Shown: piece by piece, positions 53,191-64,000 of the stretch | Layout of the letters: every line of letters starts with the position of its first letter | Numbering within the stretch: the stretch's first letter is position 1 | From: Schistocerca nitens | Lineage: Eukaryota > Arthropoda > Insecta > Orthoptera > Acrididae | Direction of reading: 5' to 3' | Assembly (NCBI RefSeq): GCF_023898315.1 | Contig: NC_064614.1 | Coordinates: 383,407,348-383,471,347 of the forward strand | Length of the DNA: 64,000 bases | Notes under the pieces: generated by a model | Told to the model about the DNA's origin: nothing | Seen by the model: only the letters and a program-made list of their open reading frames with translations | Database searches by the model: none | Translations under genes and position numbers: made by a program

Positions 53191-54213
53191 CTTTGTTGCA
53201 AATGTTCAAAAAGTGAGCATAATAGTACTGGTCCCCGGAATGACAAGATTTTGATAAGGTCAGCAAGTAAAATTTCCATTAAGTTCTCTTTAAAACTTAT
53301 CATTTTACCTGAAAAGCCTTGGTATGAAATCAGTATGGGCTTGGTGGGGAATCTTTCCCTGCATGTACTAGGCAATTGTGAATGCTAACAACACAGACCA
53401 ACAAATGGCTGTAGTGGAATTTAAATCTAGCATCTACATACTACAAGCACATTTGCTGGTTACTGTTTCTTCTGTTGTAGTGACAGTAGAGTAAAATTTT
53501 TAACTGCAATGTCATAGTGTAATCAGGAAATCCATTCTGAGGGAAATCCATTCTGACGGAATTCCATTCTGAGGGCAACTGAGTTACACTGATAAGTTCA
53601 GTAGAATAGAAAATATATTATGAACTGCACAATGTGTCACATTGTAGTGAGTCATTATGTTTTCATATGCAAAGACGTTTGCAATTAACCTGAATTTACT
53701 GTATTTTTCAGCATAGAGTAAAAATTGGACTTTCAAATCAGTACACCAATAGTGAACACCACTAATAAACTGGAAAAACAGAGGGCTGACACTAAGTTTT
53801 CAGAACAAACAAAAAAGAAAGTAGTTTGAAATATGAAAATTTTAATGGACTGGCAATTAATATATTCAGAAAGAAACTTACATTCCAGAAGATAAGTGTT
53901 CCTTGCAACTGAGTAATTATGAAGTGTGTGCAGAGGAGTTAGTTCACCACAACAGCATCAGCATAATCTACAATTATCACTGTAAAGAGGTTGATCAACG
54001 TTGATGATTAAAACTTTTGTAAAAAGACTTATACTTGAGTCAGTTATTAACATAAAATATGCAAATTGCTGTACAAAACTTTGAAGGATTTTTGTGCAAT
54101 TTACAGAAAGAACATTCTGGCACCACTCTAATGCATTTATATCAAAATCAGTCAGTTATTTTGGCTTAGTAAACAAATAGATCAATGAATCAAACAATGG
54201 AAAAGCCAGGATG
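53191..54213. other. No gene recognised
   Basis: AT-rich DNA. A short triple repeat around 53533-53575 has three near copies of ATCCATTCTGAGGG. Nothing else is recognisable. Confidence 0.45.
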
Positions 54214-54310
54214 GAATGTAACAATATTATGAAAAGGAAAGTTGCTACTCACCATATAGCGGAGATGCTGAGTTGCAGATAGGCACAACAAAAGGACTGT
54301 CACGATATAA

Positions 54311-54337
54311 GCTTTCGGGCAACAAGGCCACTTTCGA
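54311..54337 (-). ncRNA. Degenerate hammerhead-like core (left half)
   Basis: On the minus strand GGCC, TTGTT, GCC then CGAAAGCTT keeps stem II and GAAA, but the CUGANGA box is damaged (TTTTCGAAAG). Confidence 0.3.
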
Positions 54338-54364
54338 AAATAGATGACAGACACACGTGCATGC

Positions 54365-54443
<79 letters not shown>

Positions 54444-54522
54444 AACTGAACTCAACTCACACCGTTCAGCTGCCAGAGGTTGTAGTCATGTGTGGGTGGG
54501 TGTGTCTGTCTGTCATTTATTT

Positions 54523-54550
54523 TTGACAAAGGCCTTGCTGTCCAAAAGCT
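54523..54550 (+). ncRNA. Degenerate hammerhead-like core (right half)
   Basis: TTGACAAA, GGCC, TTGCT, GTCC, AAAAGCT. It keeps most of the layout with TGACAA for TGACGA and AAAA for GAAA. Confidence 0.3.
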
Positions 54551-54612
54551 TATAGTGTGACAGTCTTTTTGTTGTGCCTATCTGTGACTCAGCATCTCTG
54601 CTGCATGGTAAA

Positions 54613-56737
54613 TGTATCAGTGAGATATTTTATACCTCACACTTGTTCTCTTGTGTCTGAACTACAAATACTGAACCAGTGTAATCTGTTTGGGCAAGGA
54701 TGACAATACATACAATGAATGGAGCTGGAATTCACTTAATTCCCACAAAAATAAATAAATAAATAAAATAGGAAAGAAGAAGACTGATATTTTGTTTAAG
54801 GGAACTGCAATAAAAACAACCATTATACAATATTACTTCCCTGTTTATAGGGGCATTAGCACAGAGTTCACATTGTCTGTAATAATAGTAACATAATTTA
54901 AGTATATTTTTTCTGTAATAAAACTAACTTGTATAATCCACTTGCAAATCTGAAATATTTCAATGCAAGTAAATTAATATCAACAAGTATTCAAAAAGAA
55001 CTATTTAGGACATATTATGTTACTGTCAACCCATCAACAATACAAAACAATGGATGGCTTAAAATATCACAACAGAGTACTTTTCATATCAGACTGACTG
55101 CAACTGATAATTAGTACAGTATAATACAGATTATTTGTCAGTCACATTTTATAAAACAGTACATTAGGTACTCTACAACAGCTAAGATCTTTGGTACACC
55201 ATGAACTGCTATTCTAACTTTTTACAGTATTGAATAAAGTGAAACAACAAATAGATTTACAACTGTTTGTTTATGCTGAATAAAGAAACTGTAAGCACTA
55301 TGCATTATAAGTTCTTTTTATAAAAAGCAGCAGTAAAAAAGGAGATGCGACTAGCTCAGAAGTGACTAGCATATAAGATTCATTTACATTACGCACAAAG
55401 CTCAGCTTTCAATTTCTTCTCTTTTGATCCTTGCAAAGCAAAAACACTCACAAGCAACCACTCTCTTAACTCACAACATGAAATAACTGTTATAAAAATC
55501 AAATGTTTACAAAATATTTCAAATTCACATAAGATCAGTTTAAATCTATTTATATACATATATATTAGTGAAGGCCTCTTAATTATCTATTCTGATACCT
55601 AGTCACCAATTTCTGTACTATACTTTTTTGCTTCACTATCACAGTACATTCAAAAGAATCATATGTGGTATTCTGATCTAAAATAACTACACATAATAAT
55701 GAATGAACCACATCATTTCACAAATCCTTTTAGCAAGAAATTAACGTTCCAAATAATTTATGAAATTCATAACAAAACAAACTAGCAACAATGAATCATT
55801 ATGAATAAACAGCTGCAATTACTAGCACTTTAACAGCACTACATAAACCATAACCATGATTAACAAAGTATTGTAATACAGTTTCTTTTGTACATTGATA
55901 TAAGATAACTTTTCATCTTTTTTCACTGTATCACATAAAAGAAAATAGATCAACATTCTGGAAGTTAAACAAAGACTAACACATTACACAACTTGTGAAG
56001 AAGTGTTACTCCTACATATTATGATTCTTTGGCAAGAAAAATGCTTCGCTGCCATTATACCTTCCCTCACAAAGTAAGAACCATAATAAACAGTGTACCA
56101 GTGTAAGAGCAATATACAAATGAAGCTAAAGAGTTGTGTAGTTATCATTTCTACTACATGCTTAGAAAACAATTACACATAAACTCATTAAAACCTGACA
56201 GCAAGCTGACGTCAAGTAGGCCATTGAGTAGTAGGCTTCTACCTTTTGCTTAATGCTTCTGAGAAAATTAAAGTAATCAGATCTATCAACGAATTTTGTG
56301 TCTTTCAGATTGTAGTACAAGTTGTATGAACTCCAGTAAAATTGAATACTGTTAGATAACCACTTCACAACATGTGTCTTAATAATTTTAGTAAGACACA
56401 CAATACAGAAAATATTCTAATCAAACTTCTTAACGGTTGAAAATACAAATAAAAGTAACAACAATAAAAATTATAAATAACAATTACAATAATCTCAACT
56501 AGCACCCTTTTAAAGTTGCTTTTGGATCACCATCCAATATTAAACAGTAATGCACTTTGGTTGTTGAACTAAATGTTTCCAACAGAACATTGTTTCCAAA
56601 CGTGACCGATTAATGTTATTTCAGTGAAATAATTTTAATGATACAGAATGAATGCAATCAACATCAGATACAATGAAATAGTTTCTGTCTTATTCAAGAA
56701 AATAGGTGTTAGTGTAAATCAGCATGGAAAAGTAGCA
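54613..56737. other. AT-rich, repeat-poor, no gene recognised
   Basis: Over 2 kb with no transposon signature and no frame longer than about 80 codons. It may be intron or untranslated sequence of a host gene extending outside the window, but no splice-supported exon can be proposed. Confidence 0.4.
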
Positions 56738-56749
56738 GCAGGAAGAGTT

Positions 56750-56982
56750 GACCAGTTGATTTGGGGGAAGGGACCAAACAGTGAGGCCATCAGTCCAATT
56801 GGATTAGGGAAGGATGGGGAAGGAAGTCGGTCACACCCTTTCAAAGGGACCATCCCGGCATTTGCCTGAAGTGATCTGGGGAAATAACAGAAAGCCTAAA
56901 TCAGGATGGCCAGACACGGATTTGAACCGTTGTCCTCCCAAATGTGAGTCCAGTGTGCTAACCACTGTGCCGCCCACTCAAT
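56750..56982 (-). repeat. tRNA-derived SINE with 12-bp target duplication
   Basis: Flanked by GCAGGAAGAGTT (56738-56749 and 56983-56994), a perfect target duplication that fixes its limits. On the minus strand it starts GAGTGGGCGGCACAGTGGTT, with an A-box-like CAGTGGTTAGCACACTGG and a B-box-like GGTTCAAATCC (56920-56930). The body has GGCCATCCTGATTTAGGCTT, CAGGCAAATGCCGGGATGGT and a tail CTTCCCCCAAATCAACTGG. This is a typical Pol III-transcribed SINE mobilised in trans by a LINE. The same family occurs at 25385-25560. Confidence 0.9.
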
Positions 56983-56994
56983 GCAGGAAGAGTT

Positions 56995-57283
56995 TGGACT
57001 AATTATTTCTCATAGAGATAGCTCAACCATTCATGCATATATAGAAGTAATAGGCAAAGAAGTGAGAGAGAAATCAGTAAAAAATGAATATTAATGCATC
57101 ATGTATGTCAAGATCTGTGATGAGCTTAAATTTAATTTTTAGGTGAAATAAACACTAATAGAGAATATAACATCTAGCAAATCTTTAATTGAAGCAACAA
57201 AAATTATGAAAGAGTGTAAAACACAGAGATCTGGTTACTGTACTGGTATTCTGAAAAGGTTCCAAACATATTTCACTGGGGAA

Positions 57284-57315
<32 letters not shown>

Positions 57316-58731
57316 TTACTGGCTTCAGATTCTGTGTTTCTCTTTTGGCATGTGGTTGATGTGCTTTGCATTTTGTCTCCTTGCCCCAGCCCCTCTGTGC
57401 ACAACAAAACAAGCAGCCTGGAATATTTTCATTATTTCTTTACCATTTTAATAAATCAATTATCCTAGAATCACAGACAATTAATTCATCTACAACCAAG
57501 TATTTTCTTAACAATAAAACTAATAAACTAATGGAAGAGATCTGTATGTCATATCATCACATGCAGATTTAAATTTGCTTCTCTTAAAGATCATACTACT
57601 CCAAATATGCCACAATATATGACCGCAAAGAAAATAAAAAATGCACTATTCAAACTCATATGCATGACTTAACAAGTAAATCATCAGGAACCTTACTTGC
57701 AGCCAAGAGACTAGTCAAGAGAGACAAACACAAAAAACAATTTAAAAAGAGTTCCTGTTGTAGGAGAAAAAAGATACTGAGAAAATAAGAGTCAACAGAC
57801 AACAGTTATTATTGTGTTCCTTAGGCAAACTTAAGATGTACTAAGAGTGTACAAGCAAAAGAAACAAAAATAACAAACATACCATGTGATGTATATGAAA
57901 AAGAGAATAAATGAAAATACTATACCATAGATAAAATAATAAGTTGTTGGAATGAAGGAAGTGTAATATACAGAAGTAGTAGGAAGCTATACAAGAAATC
58001 TTAACACCGAGCAACACAAAAACTTTTTGGTCTCCTGAACAGACTATGGTACTGAGGATGGGAAATACTAATAATTACATGATAGTTTGGTTTAGATTAG
58101 ATTATTCAGCCACTTGTGATACTTCACAAAATATTAAATCTATTTCTGACAAGAGAAATCTATCACACATGAACTTAACTCAACAAACTTGGAATCATAT
58201 AACAGCACACCACTAGATGTCATTTTCACTACTGAAATCAGGACACAAATTTGTAACAATCAAAGATGAGCAAAACAAAATATGAATCTTAAGTCTGCTT
58301 TTTTTATACAGAAAACAGCAAATTCAATTTAAAAGTGAAACTGAAGTCCATCACAGCTTTCAAATATCACTTGTCTTAAAACAAGCTAAATCATTATCAG
58401 ATCATTTTATCAACTGAATGAGATTCTAAGATATCTTACAAAGGATGAACTACAAAAAAAAAAGAATAAAAATTGTCAAAATAACTACTAATAATGTGAC
58501 TTAGGATAGGCTGAATGTAATAAAATAATACACTACACCCCTGGATTCAGAAATTTGTTTTTAAAGGCTGTGACAGATAAAAAGTATGCTCCTAACAACT
58601 TATTGTATGAGTATTATACCCCAACTGACTAAAAATAGTGATACACATTTATTTAGGTCAAAAATCAATTTTAACCAAAGAAAGTAATAAACATTGCATG
58701 AAGTTAATGAGTTCAAGCAGAAGACTGTGCC
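56995..58731. other. AT-rich, no gene recognised; GAA repeat
   Basis: Contains an AAG/GAA microsatellite at 57286-57314. Open frames crossing it are low-complexity. No element ends or protein motifs seen. Confidence 0.45.
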
Positions 58732-58733
58732 TA

Positions 58734-59927
58734 CTCATTATCACTGATTTCATCCAGGTTTAGGACATATGGAGGGCTTGGGCTCAAATGAAAGTGACAG
58801 AAGTGGTAACTCACATGGTCATGTGTAAGGGGGGGGGGGGGGGGGGGAAATATTTGTTATGGTTCGGGCAAAGCATGAGCCATTTACATTAGCATAGTTC
58901 TCAGCCAGCACAAAGAGTACAGAACGGAAATCTAAGAGTTGCAGGGCTCAGGAATTTTTTCATTTATTTTTATTTCCAAAATTTTATGTTATGTACATAG
59001 AACATAAACGAAAATAATTCCCAATATATTGTACTTATTAATATTTTTCACAAAATACACGAAAATTAAAGGAAAATTTGGGATTGCAAATCAAATTCCA
59101 AGGAGGGATTGTTAGACATACACAAGAACTTCACATACAAAATTAGACAGTTTTATTATTTTGCAGTTGATAATTTACTTGTGTTGGGGTGATATCATAA
59201 AAACAGGGGAAGCAGTTATTTTCTCAGCATCCTGCACATATTATAAATGCTACATAGTTGTTTTAAAGTTTCTACAGAAAAACAATTTTTTTGCTTTCAT
59301 AAAAAGTTCTCTCTCATTATACAGATTCACACCAACCCATGTGTTATGCATCATTTAGCCAAATATTGGTGAGGATAGCTCGTGATTTACAGCAGAATAA
59401 ATTTTTATGCAGTTTTCTCAGAAAGCAATTTATTTTTCTCTCTCTCAATGAGATAAGAGCAGGTTTGAGGGCTTCTGGCCAAATTCCTTACCTGACACAA
59501 AAGACAAACATTGCAGAGATGCACTAGTGGAATGCAGGGGAATCCTGTCTAGGAAATTTGCTTGCAATCTCAAATTTTCCTTTGACTTTTCTCCTCAAGC
59601 CTTTTATGGAAAATTTATTAATAAATAAAATATACTGAGCATTATTTGGTTTATTTGTTGTGTATATAATGAAAATGTTGGAAATAACAAAGTTTCTGCA
59701 CTGGAACTCATCCCCACGACCCTCCGATTAACATTCTGTGCTCTTTCCACTGTGCCGATCATTGCCTGGAAATTAGGCTAACATAAATGGCTCATGCCTT
59801 TCCTCACCCACATCACAAATGGTATTTTTTCCAAAACTTGGCCAGCTGGAACTCACATTTCTGCCACTTTCATTTGTGGCCATGCCCTGCGTATACCACA
59901 CAACTGGACGAAATCAGTGATAATGAG
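58734..59927. mobile_element. Long-inverted-repeat element, candidate non-autonomous DNA transposon
   Basis: A terminal inverted repeat of 18 bp is perfect (CTCATTATCACTGATTTC at 58734 and its complement ending at 59927). It is flanked by TA on both sides (58732-58733, 59928-59929). The similarity continues imperfectly for about 380-400 bp inward on each side (58734-59115 and 59530-59927), around a unique centre of about 415 bp. The arms share CATGAGCCATTTA and AAGGAAAATTTG blocks. A poly-G run (58829-58848) interrupts the left arm. No transposase is encoded. A TA target suggests mobilisation by a Tc1/mariner-type enzyme, but the family is unknown to me. Confidence 0.7.
59700..59770 (-). other. 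tRNA-like segment within inverted-repeat arm
   Basis: On the minus strand GATCGGCACAGTGGAAAGAG, then CACAGAATGTTAATCGG and AGGGTCGTGGGGATGAGTTC resemble a tRNA from D arm to T arm. The anticodon loop position would read TGTTAAT (Asn-like GTT). The acceptor stem is not closed and the T loop is off consensus, so this is not a functional tRNA. A decayed version lies in the left arm near 58900-58955. Confidence 0.35.
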
Positions 59928-59929
59928 TA

Positions 59930-61321
59930 AGTATGTTCCCCTTGTCAGAGCCAACAACAGAGAAAATTAAGGCAAGGTGGATGTATAGAACACAGTTGTT
60001 GATAGGCAAACAGCTAAGGGAATGAAATTTCTTTGTAATATGGTTTTTTGTATGATATCTCCATTCATTTTGTGTATCTACAAACAAGAGTGTACCCCGG
60101 ATCTGAGTTGATGGAGGGAGGTGGATGGAGAGGGGCTGTTAATTCATGTTATTTTCATAATGAACTATGAAACAGATTTCAGATTTAATGACAAGTGACA
60201 AAGGGTATATCTGCTACTGGTCAGTATCCACTACCTGTTTTAGTTTTCTTCAAAGTGGTAGGGAATTGATGCATCTGTCTATCTGAGATGGCAGAATGAG
60301 AGTTAGGTTTGTGAAGACTTTTTTTTGGGGGGGGGGGGGGGGGGGGGAGGGAGGTGTCAGCTGCCCTCCCCCCATTGGATAAATTCTTGTCTACAAAAAT
60401 AGTTAAGAAACTGTTGATCTACAAGTATTTTAGTAAATGCAAAGAAGTATCACCGGCTCTCCCATCCCCTTTCCTCCTTCTGGTCTTCAATTTGCAACCT
60501 AATGATATGTCTGACCTTGAGTGGACTACTAATAATTGTTTTAGTATGTGATTAGCAATGATGAACTCTTTTCAGTGATTGCAAAACTTTGCAGTCCTGT
60601 CACTTCATTTAACAATGTCTTTAACTTACAACTTGAGAAACATATATTACTTTCACAGACAATCATAATCTTTTTCAGTTACTTCATTATCAAAGTACTC
60701 AGAAGTTTTTACAAACTACAAATAATGTTTGAAGGAAGTACAAGCCTGTCATTAGCTCCAGTGCTCAAAGCTATAAAGTTCTACCATTCTCATTAAATGT
60801 TAACATTTTTCAGCAAGCATATCAAACAAAAATATTATGAAGTAACCACTGTGGACAATAAACTGCAACATGTCAGTATATGTAGTACGGAAGAACTGCC
60901 TAATAACTCTACCAGTGGTAAAGTTTCTTGCCTGTACTAGCCTGTATCAAAGGAGGACAAATTGTGCTGCAACAATCAAGTCTGCAAGTGGCATATTTCA
61001 TGTATCTTTCATGTCTCTCGTTGCTGTTCCAAATTCTTTCCTCAAAACAAAAATTTAATTTAAACAAGAAAGATGTGTGTCATATAAACAAAGATAAATT
61101 TTAAGTCCGAGTTCTAAGCAGGTGATCTAATTCTGTTAATTCAATAAACCCAGTACTCTTCAAAGCAAGCTAAACCAATTAAATATTCATAAAGAGATAA
61201 TTTATAACAGAAATGGTGGAAATTACTTAATATGAGCGCCTGATAAATGTATATGAGACATAGTGAAACGGCAGCACTTCACTGTAGCTTCACAACTGCC
61301 TTCTCTCTCTCTCTCTCGGAA

Positions 61322-61374
<53 letters not shown>

Positions 61375-62637
61375 ACGGCACATACTTACAAATTCACTTT
61401 ATACTATACAGAAGTGAAAATCACATAATTTAAGTAAGATGCAAGCATTGTAGACATAAGCCAAGACAAAACTAAGGCTTTTCCATTTACAGGTGAATTC
61501 TCGCTCCAGAATCAGTCTGGAAAAAAAAGAAGGGTGTCAATTAGCCTGCTTCAAATTATCAACTCAGACAATATACCTAAAATAAAGGTTTGATTACAGG
61601 TTAAATTAAAATGTGCATTTATTTAAAGTTTGGACACCAAAAATCAGAAGATATATATTTAAAACTACTGCCGTGTATAGTACTCTTCATAAACATTTGA
61701 CACCATTCACCAGGATAGTATAATTATCAGAGACAACAAGCTGTGTTAAATCTCATATAAAAAAAAATCATTTCTGAACATTATACAGGTAGTCTTCTGC
61801 TAATGCCCCTGCTAATGCCTTACGTAATTTGATATGCAGAATAACAATAGACCCTGCTTAACAGCAAGTGGATTTTCCAGTGACCCACTTAAATTACTTG
61901 GCATTCTCACATTGATTCCCTTGTTATCATGTAGATATACATTGAATATATAAGGGATGACTGTCCAATAAGGATACCACTGCCAAAATTTACAGAAAGC
62001 ACATATGTAGTTTACAACTGATGGAAGGGTCTTTTGTCGTACAAAATACATTTTTGTAGCACTCAGAATTCAAAATAACACAATTTCCATGATACATGCA
62101 GGAGTTTTGAAACAATCAGTGAAAGATAATGGGTGAACAACACATTTAAATTTGACAAAAAATGTCAAGATCTACATTTAAAAACTGTGGATTTACCCAA
62201 CATGTGATTTCAACTGCATATAAAGTAAATACCAGGCACCACTTCTTATATAAAAATAAATGTGAGATATAACGATTTTAAACATAACTGATTTTGTGAC
62301 ACCTTCTGTACATTAGTGTGCCAAGGATGGACACTGTACTATTATTTTACATGTTTTATTTATTGTTTGGCATAAATATGGTACATGGTAATATATGGTA
62401 CACAGTACATTAAACTTTTACATTACTCCAGCTGAGGAGCTGAGAAAAGTATCATCTCAAGTTTTGTGTGTATAAGCTATAAAATAAATATAAAATAGGC
62501 AATAAAATGGGCAGAACAATGTGCAACGCAATGGAATTTAAAGTGGCCAGTAAAACTAATCTGTACGAACCAGTAGAAAGGAACAATAAAGTGAATGACC
62601 CATCACACAAATCCACATGCTGTCAATTCAATTAAAT
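59930..62637. other. AT-rich, no gene recognised; simple repeats
   Basis: Holds a poly-G tract (60327-60348) and a CT/CA microsatellite (61301-61371). Short open frames (60354-60551, 60548-60796, 61812-62051) show no recognisable domains. Confidence 0.45.
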
Positions 62638-63235
62638 ATCTAGGAATTACAATTACGATTAACTCAGATTGGAACAATCACATAGACTATTTTGTGAGGA
62701 AGGCAAACCAAAGACTGTTGTTTTATTTGCAGAACACTCAGGAGATGCAACAGGTCTACTAAATAGATTTCCTGTGTTATGATTAGGTGCCCTCTTCCAG
62801 AGTATTGTTGTGCAGTATTGGATCCGTAGCAGGTAGGATTGACAGAGGATATCGAAAAAATTGAAAGAAGGGCAGCTCATTTTGTATTATCACGAAATAA
62901 GCAGAGTGTTTCATGGATATGATACACAAGTTGGAGTGGCAATTATTAAAATAAGGCATGTTTTTTGTTGTGGCAAGATCTTGTCATGAAATTTCAATTA
63001 CCAAATTTCTTCTCTGAATGCGAAAATATTTTATTGATGCCAACCTACATATGGAGAAATGATGATCACAATGAAATAAGAGATATCAGAGCTCATAAGG
63101 AAAAATTTAAGTGTTCATTTTTTGTATGTGCTGTTAAGAGAGTCGAATGGCAGAGAAATAGTCTGAAGTTGATTCAAAGAACCCTCTGCCAGACTCTTAT
63201 CGTGAATTCCAGGGTAGCCATGTAATTTTAGACTT
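62638..63235 (+). pseudogene. CR1/Jockey-like LINE C-terminal remnant
   Basis: The translation starts YLGITITINSDWNNHIDYFV, the post-catalytic YLG block of LINE reverse transcriptases, continues VRKANQRLLFYLQNTQEMQQ, LPEYCCAVLDP-like and EDIEKIERRAAHFVLS-like codons in shifting frames, then MKFQLPNFFSECENI and the C-terminal stop at 63225. It is related to, but clearly diverged from, the LINE at 43169-44506. Truncated and broken. Confidence 0.68.
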
Positions 63236-64000
63236 CAAGATTAGCAATAAAAATAACATTAAATTAACAATAATGTAAGTAATAAAAAGGGCAATTAAGT
63301 GAAACAATAAATTTACATTAAAAGAGTTGACAGTTTTAAGGAAGATGGACAGTAAACACATAATCCTTAAAAATTAATGTCTTTGCCATCTAGCCAGGAA
63401 ATTGCAGCATCTTTCATCAGTTCATATAGAACTGTTTTTGGTCCTGGGTACACACTAATATTGCAGTCACCCACAGTAGATCCACTAACTGGCACAGAGC
63501 GTCATGGTCACACTGAGGATTTGCACAACTAGTACAGAAGGTCCTGGCATAATGGCATAATCCATATAATGTCCCAATCCTTTCAAGAGCTTTTTATTGT
63601 CACCAGCATGGAAGTTTGGACCCAGTAGGTCTTTCTATAAGGTCAGAAGAGGATCAGTGAATTGTCACATTATTGGTGTTCCAAACTGTCCACCGCAGCG
63701 AATTGCTGTTCAGGTCTGTGTATAACAGTGGAGGTTTTCTGGGCCACAGTCCTCTCAGTGATGCATGATAAAAATCATGGAGAACAACACAGCATTCAAA
63801 TTTTATGTGCACATTAATACACCAATTCTAAATATGCCTAGTCAGACTTTCAGTTTAACAATATATATTAATAGGTATATGAAAACATGAAGAATGAAGA
63901 GTAATCTAGCAGCAACAATATAGTGTTGCTCCATGGCAGTAACAGACAGTCCACAGTGTACAAGCCAGCACATGAGGTGGGACAAGTGAGCATAATGAAA
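63236..64000. other. No gene recognised
   Basis: A moderately GC-richer stretch at 63360-63780 could be decayed coding DNA on the minus strand, but no motif can be named. Confidence 0.35.

Larger units (their letters stand above)
54214..54612. repeat. Second tail-to-tail pair of PLE 3' ends (fold-back)
   Basis: The left part (54214-54365, minus strand) and right part (54470-54612, plus strand) are copies of the PLE tail family seen at 35 kb. The left, in complement, ends CTATATGGTGAGTAGCAACT; the right carries GACTCAGCATCTCTGCTGCA. Each holds a degenerate hammerhead-like core (54311-54337 minus, 54523-54550 plus) followed by GACAGTC then TTTTTGTTGTGCCTATCTG. Between them are CT and CA microsatellites (54370-54436). 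The two halves form an imperfect inverted repeat of about 130 bp. Confidence 0.78.

Noticed and set aside
54190-54555. Open frames in all directions across 54.19-54.56 kb
   Set aside because: They translate CT/CA microsatellite into Ser-Leu, Thr-His, Cys-Val and Arg-Glu runs; low-complexity artefacts.
59700-59770. Functional tRNA-Asn gene
   Set aside because: No closed acceptor stem, T loop off consensus, and a sister copy in the other arm of an inverted repeat; treated as a tRNA-derived module.

Overview
The window looks like transposon-rich intergenic or intronic DNA from a large insect genome. I recognise no intact host gene, bacterial operon, rRNA, tRNA gene or CRISPR array. The repeat types (Penelope-like retroelements with GIY-YIG endonucleases, RTE-like and CR1/Jockey-like LINEs, tRNA-headed SINEs, Tc1/mariner, hAT, piggyBac and pogo relatives, Ty3/Gypsy fragments) and their particular sequences resemble those of grasshoppers and locusts (Orthoptera, Schistocerca-like). 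That assignment rests on familiarity with the repeats, not on a search, so the order is likely and the genus only a guess.

Layout. 0-8.4 kb: a mariner-type fragment beside two minus-strand Penelope-like elements (PLEs). One PLE is split by a complete hAT element with a perfect 8-bp target duplication. An inverted PLE piece, a mariner remnant and a LINE tail follow. 8.4-14.1 kb: mostly featureless, with two Ty3/Gypsy remnants and a LINE tail. 14.2-20 kb: a pogo-like end, then an old LINE split by a much younger minus-strand LINE whose 979-codon ORF is uninterrupted. 20.2-24.6 kb: a mariner holding a nested Tc1, then another Tc1. 25.4-35.3 kb: SINE and LINE fragments, a nearly full RTE-like LINE and two further PLE remnants. 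35.6-44.5 kb: a nested stack. A CR1-like LINE was entered by a piggyBac-like element, which in turn carries a complete Tc1 (perfect TA duplication) and a 5'-truncated RTE-like LINE (perfect 14-bp duplication). 42.9-48.9 kb: a long inverted repeat with arms of about 1.5 kb. Its right arm sits inside a fairly well preserved PLE and is bracketed by a 54-bp direct duplication of PLE sequence. 48.9-54.6 kb: a Tc1 remnant, a Gypsy remnant and an inverted PLE tail pair. 54.6-64 kb: AT-rich and repeat-poor, holding one SINE with a 12-bp target duplication, a 1.2-kb long-inverted-repeat element and a LINE tail.

Most notable: (1) the chimeric LINE/LINE inverted duplication at 42954-47077, which looks like a retrocopied chimeric transcript or an inverted template switch; (2) hammerhead-ribozyme-like cores in several PLE tails, whose stem II sequence differs between families while staying complementary; (3) two independent tail-to-tail PLE fold-back structures; (4) the hAT whose 3' terminus is duplicated together with host flank; (5) the long-inverted-repeat element with tRNA-like segments in its arms. 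Nearly all reading frames here belong to selfish elements and most are broken. The exceptions are the 979-codon LINE ORF, the 3' two-thirds of one PLE ORF and a short Gypsy integrase tail.
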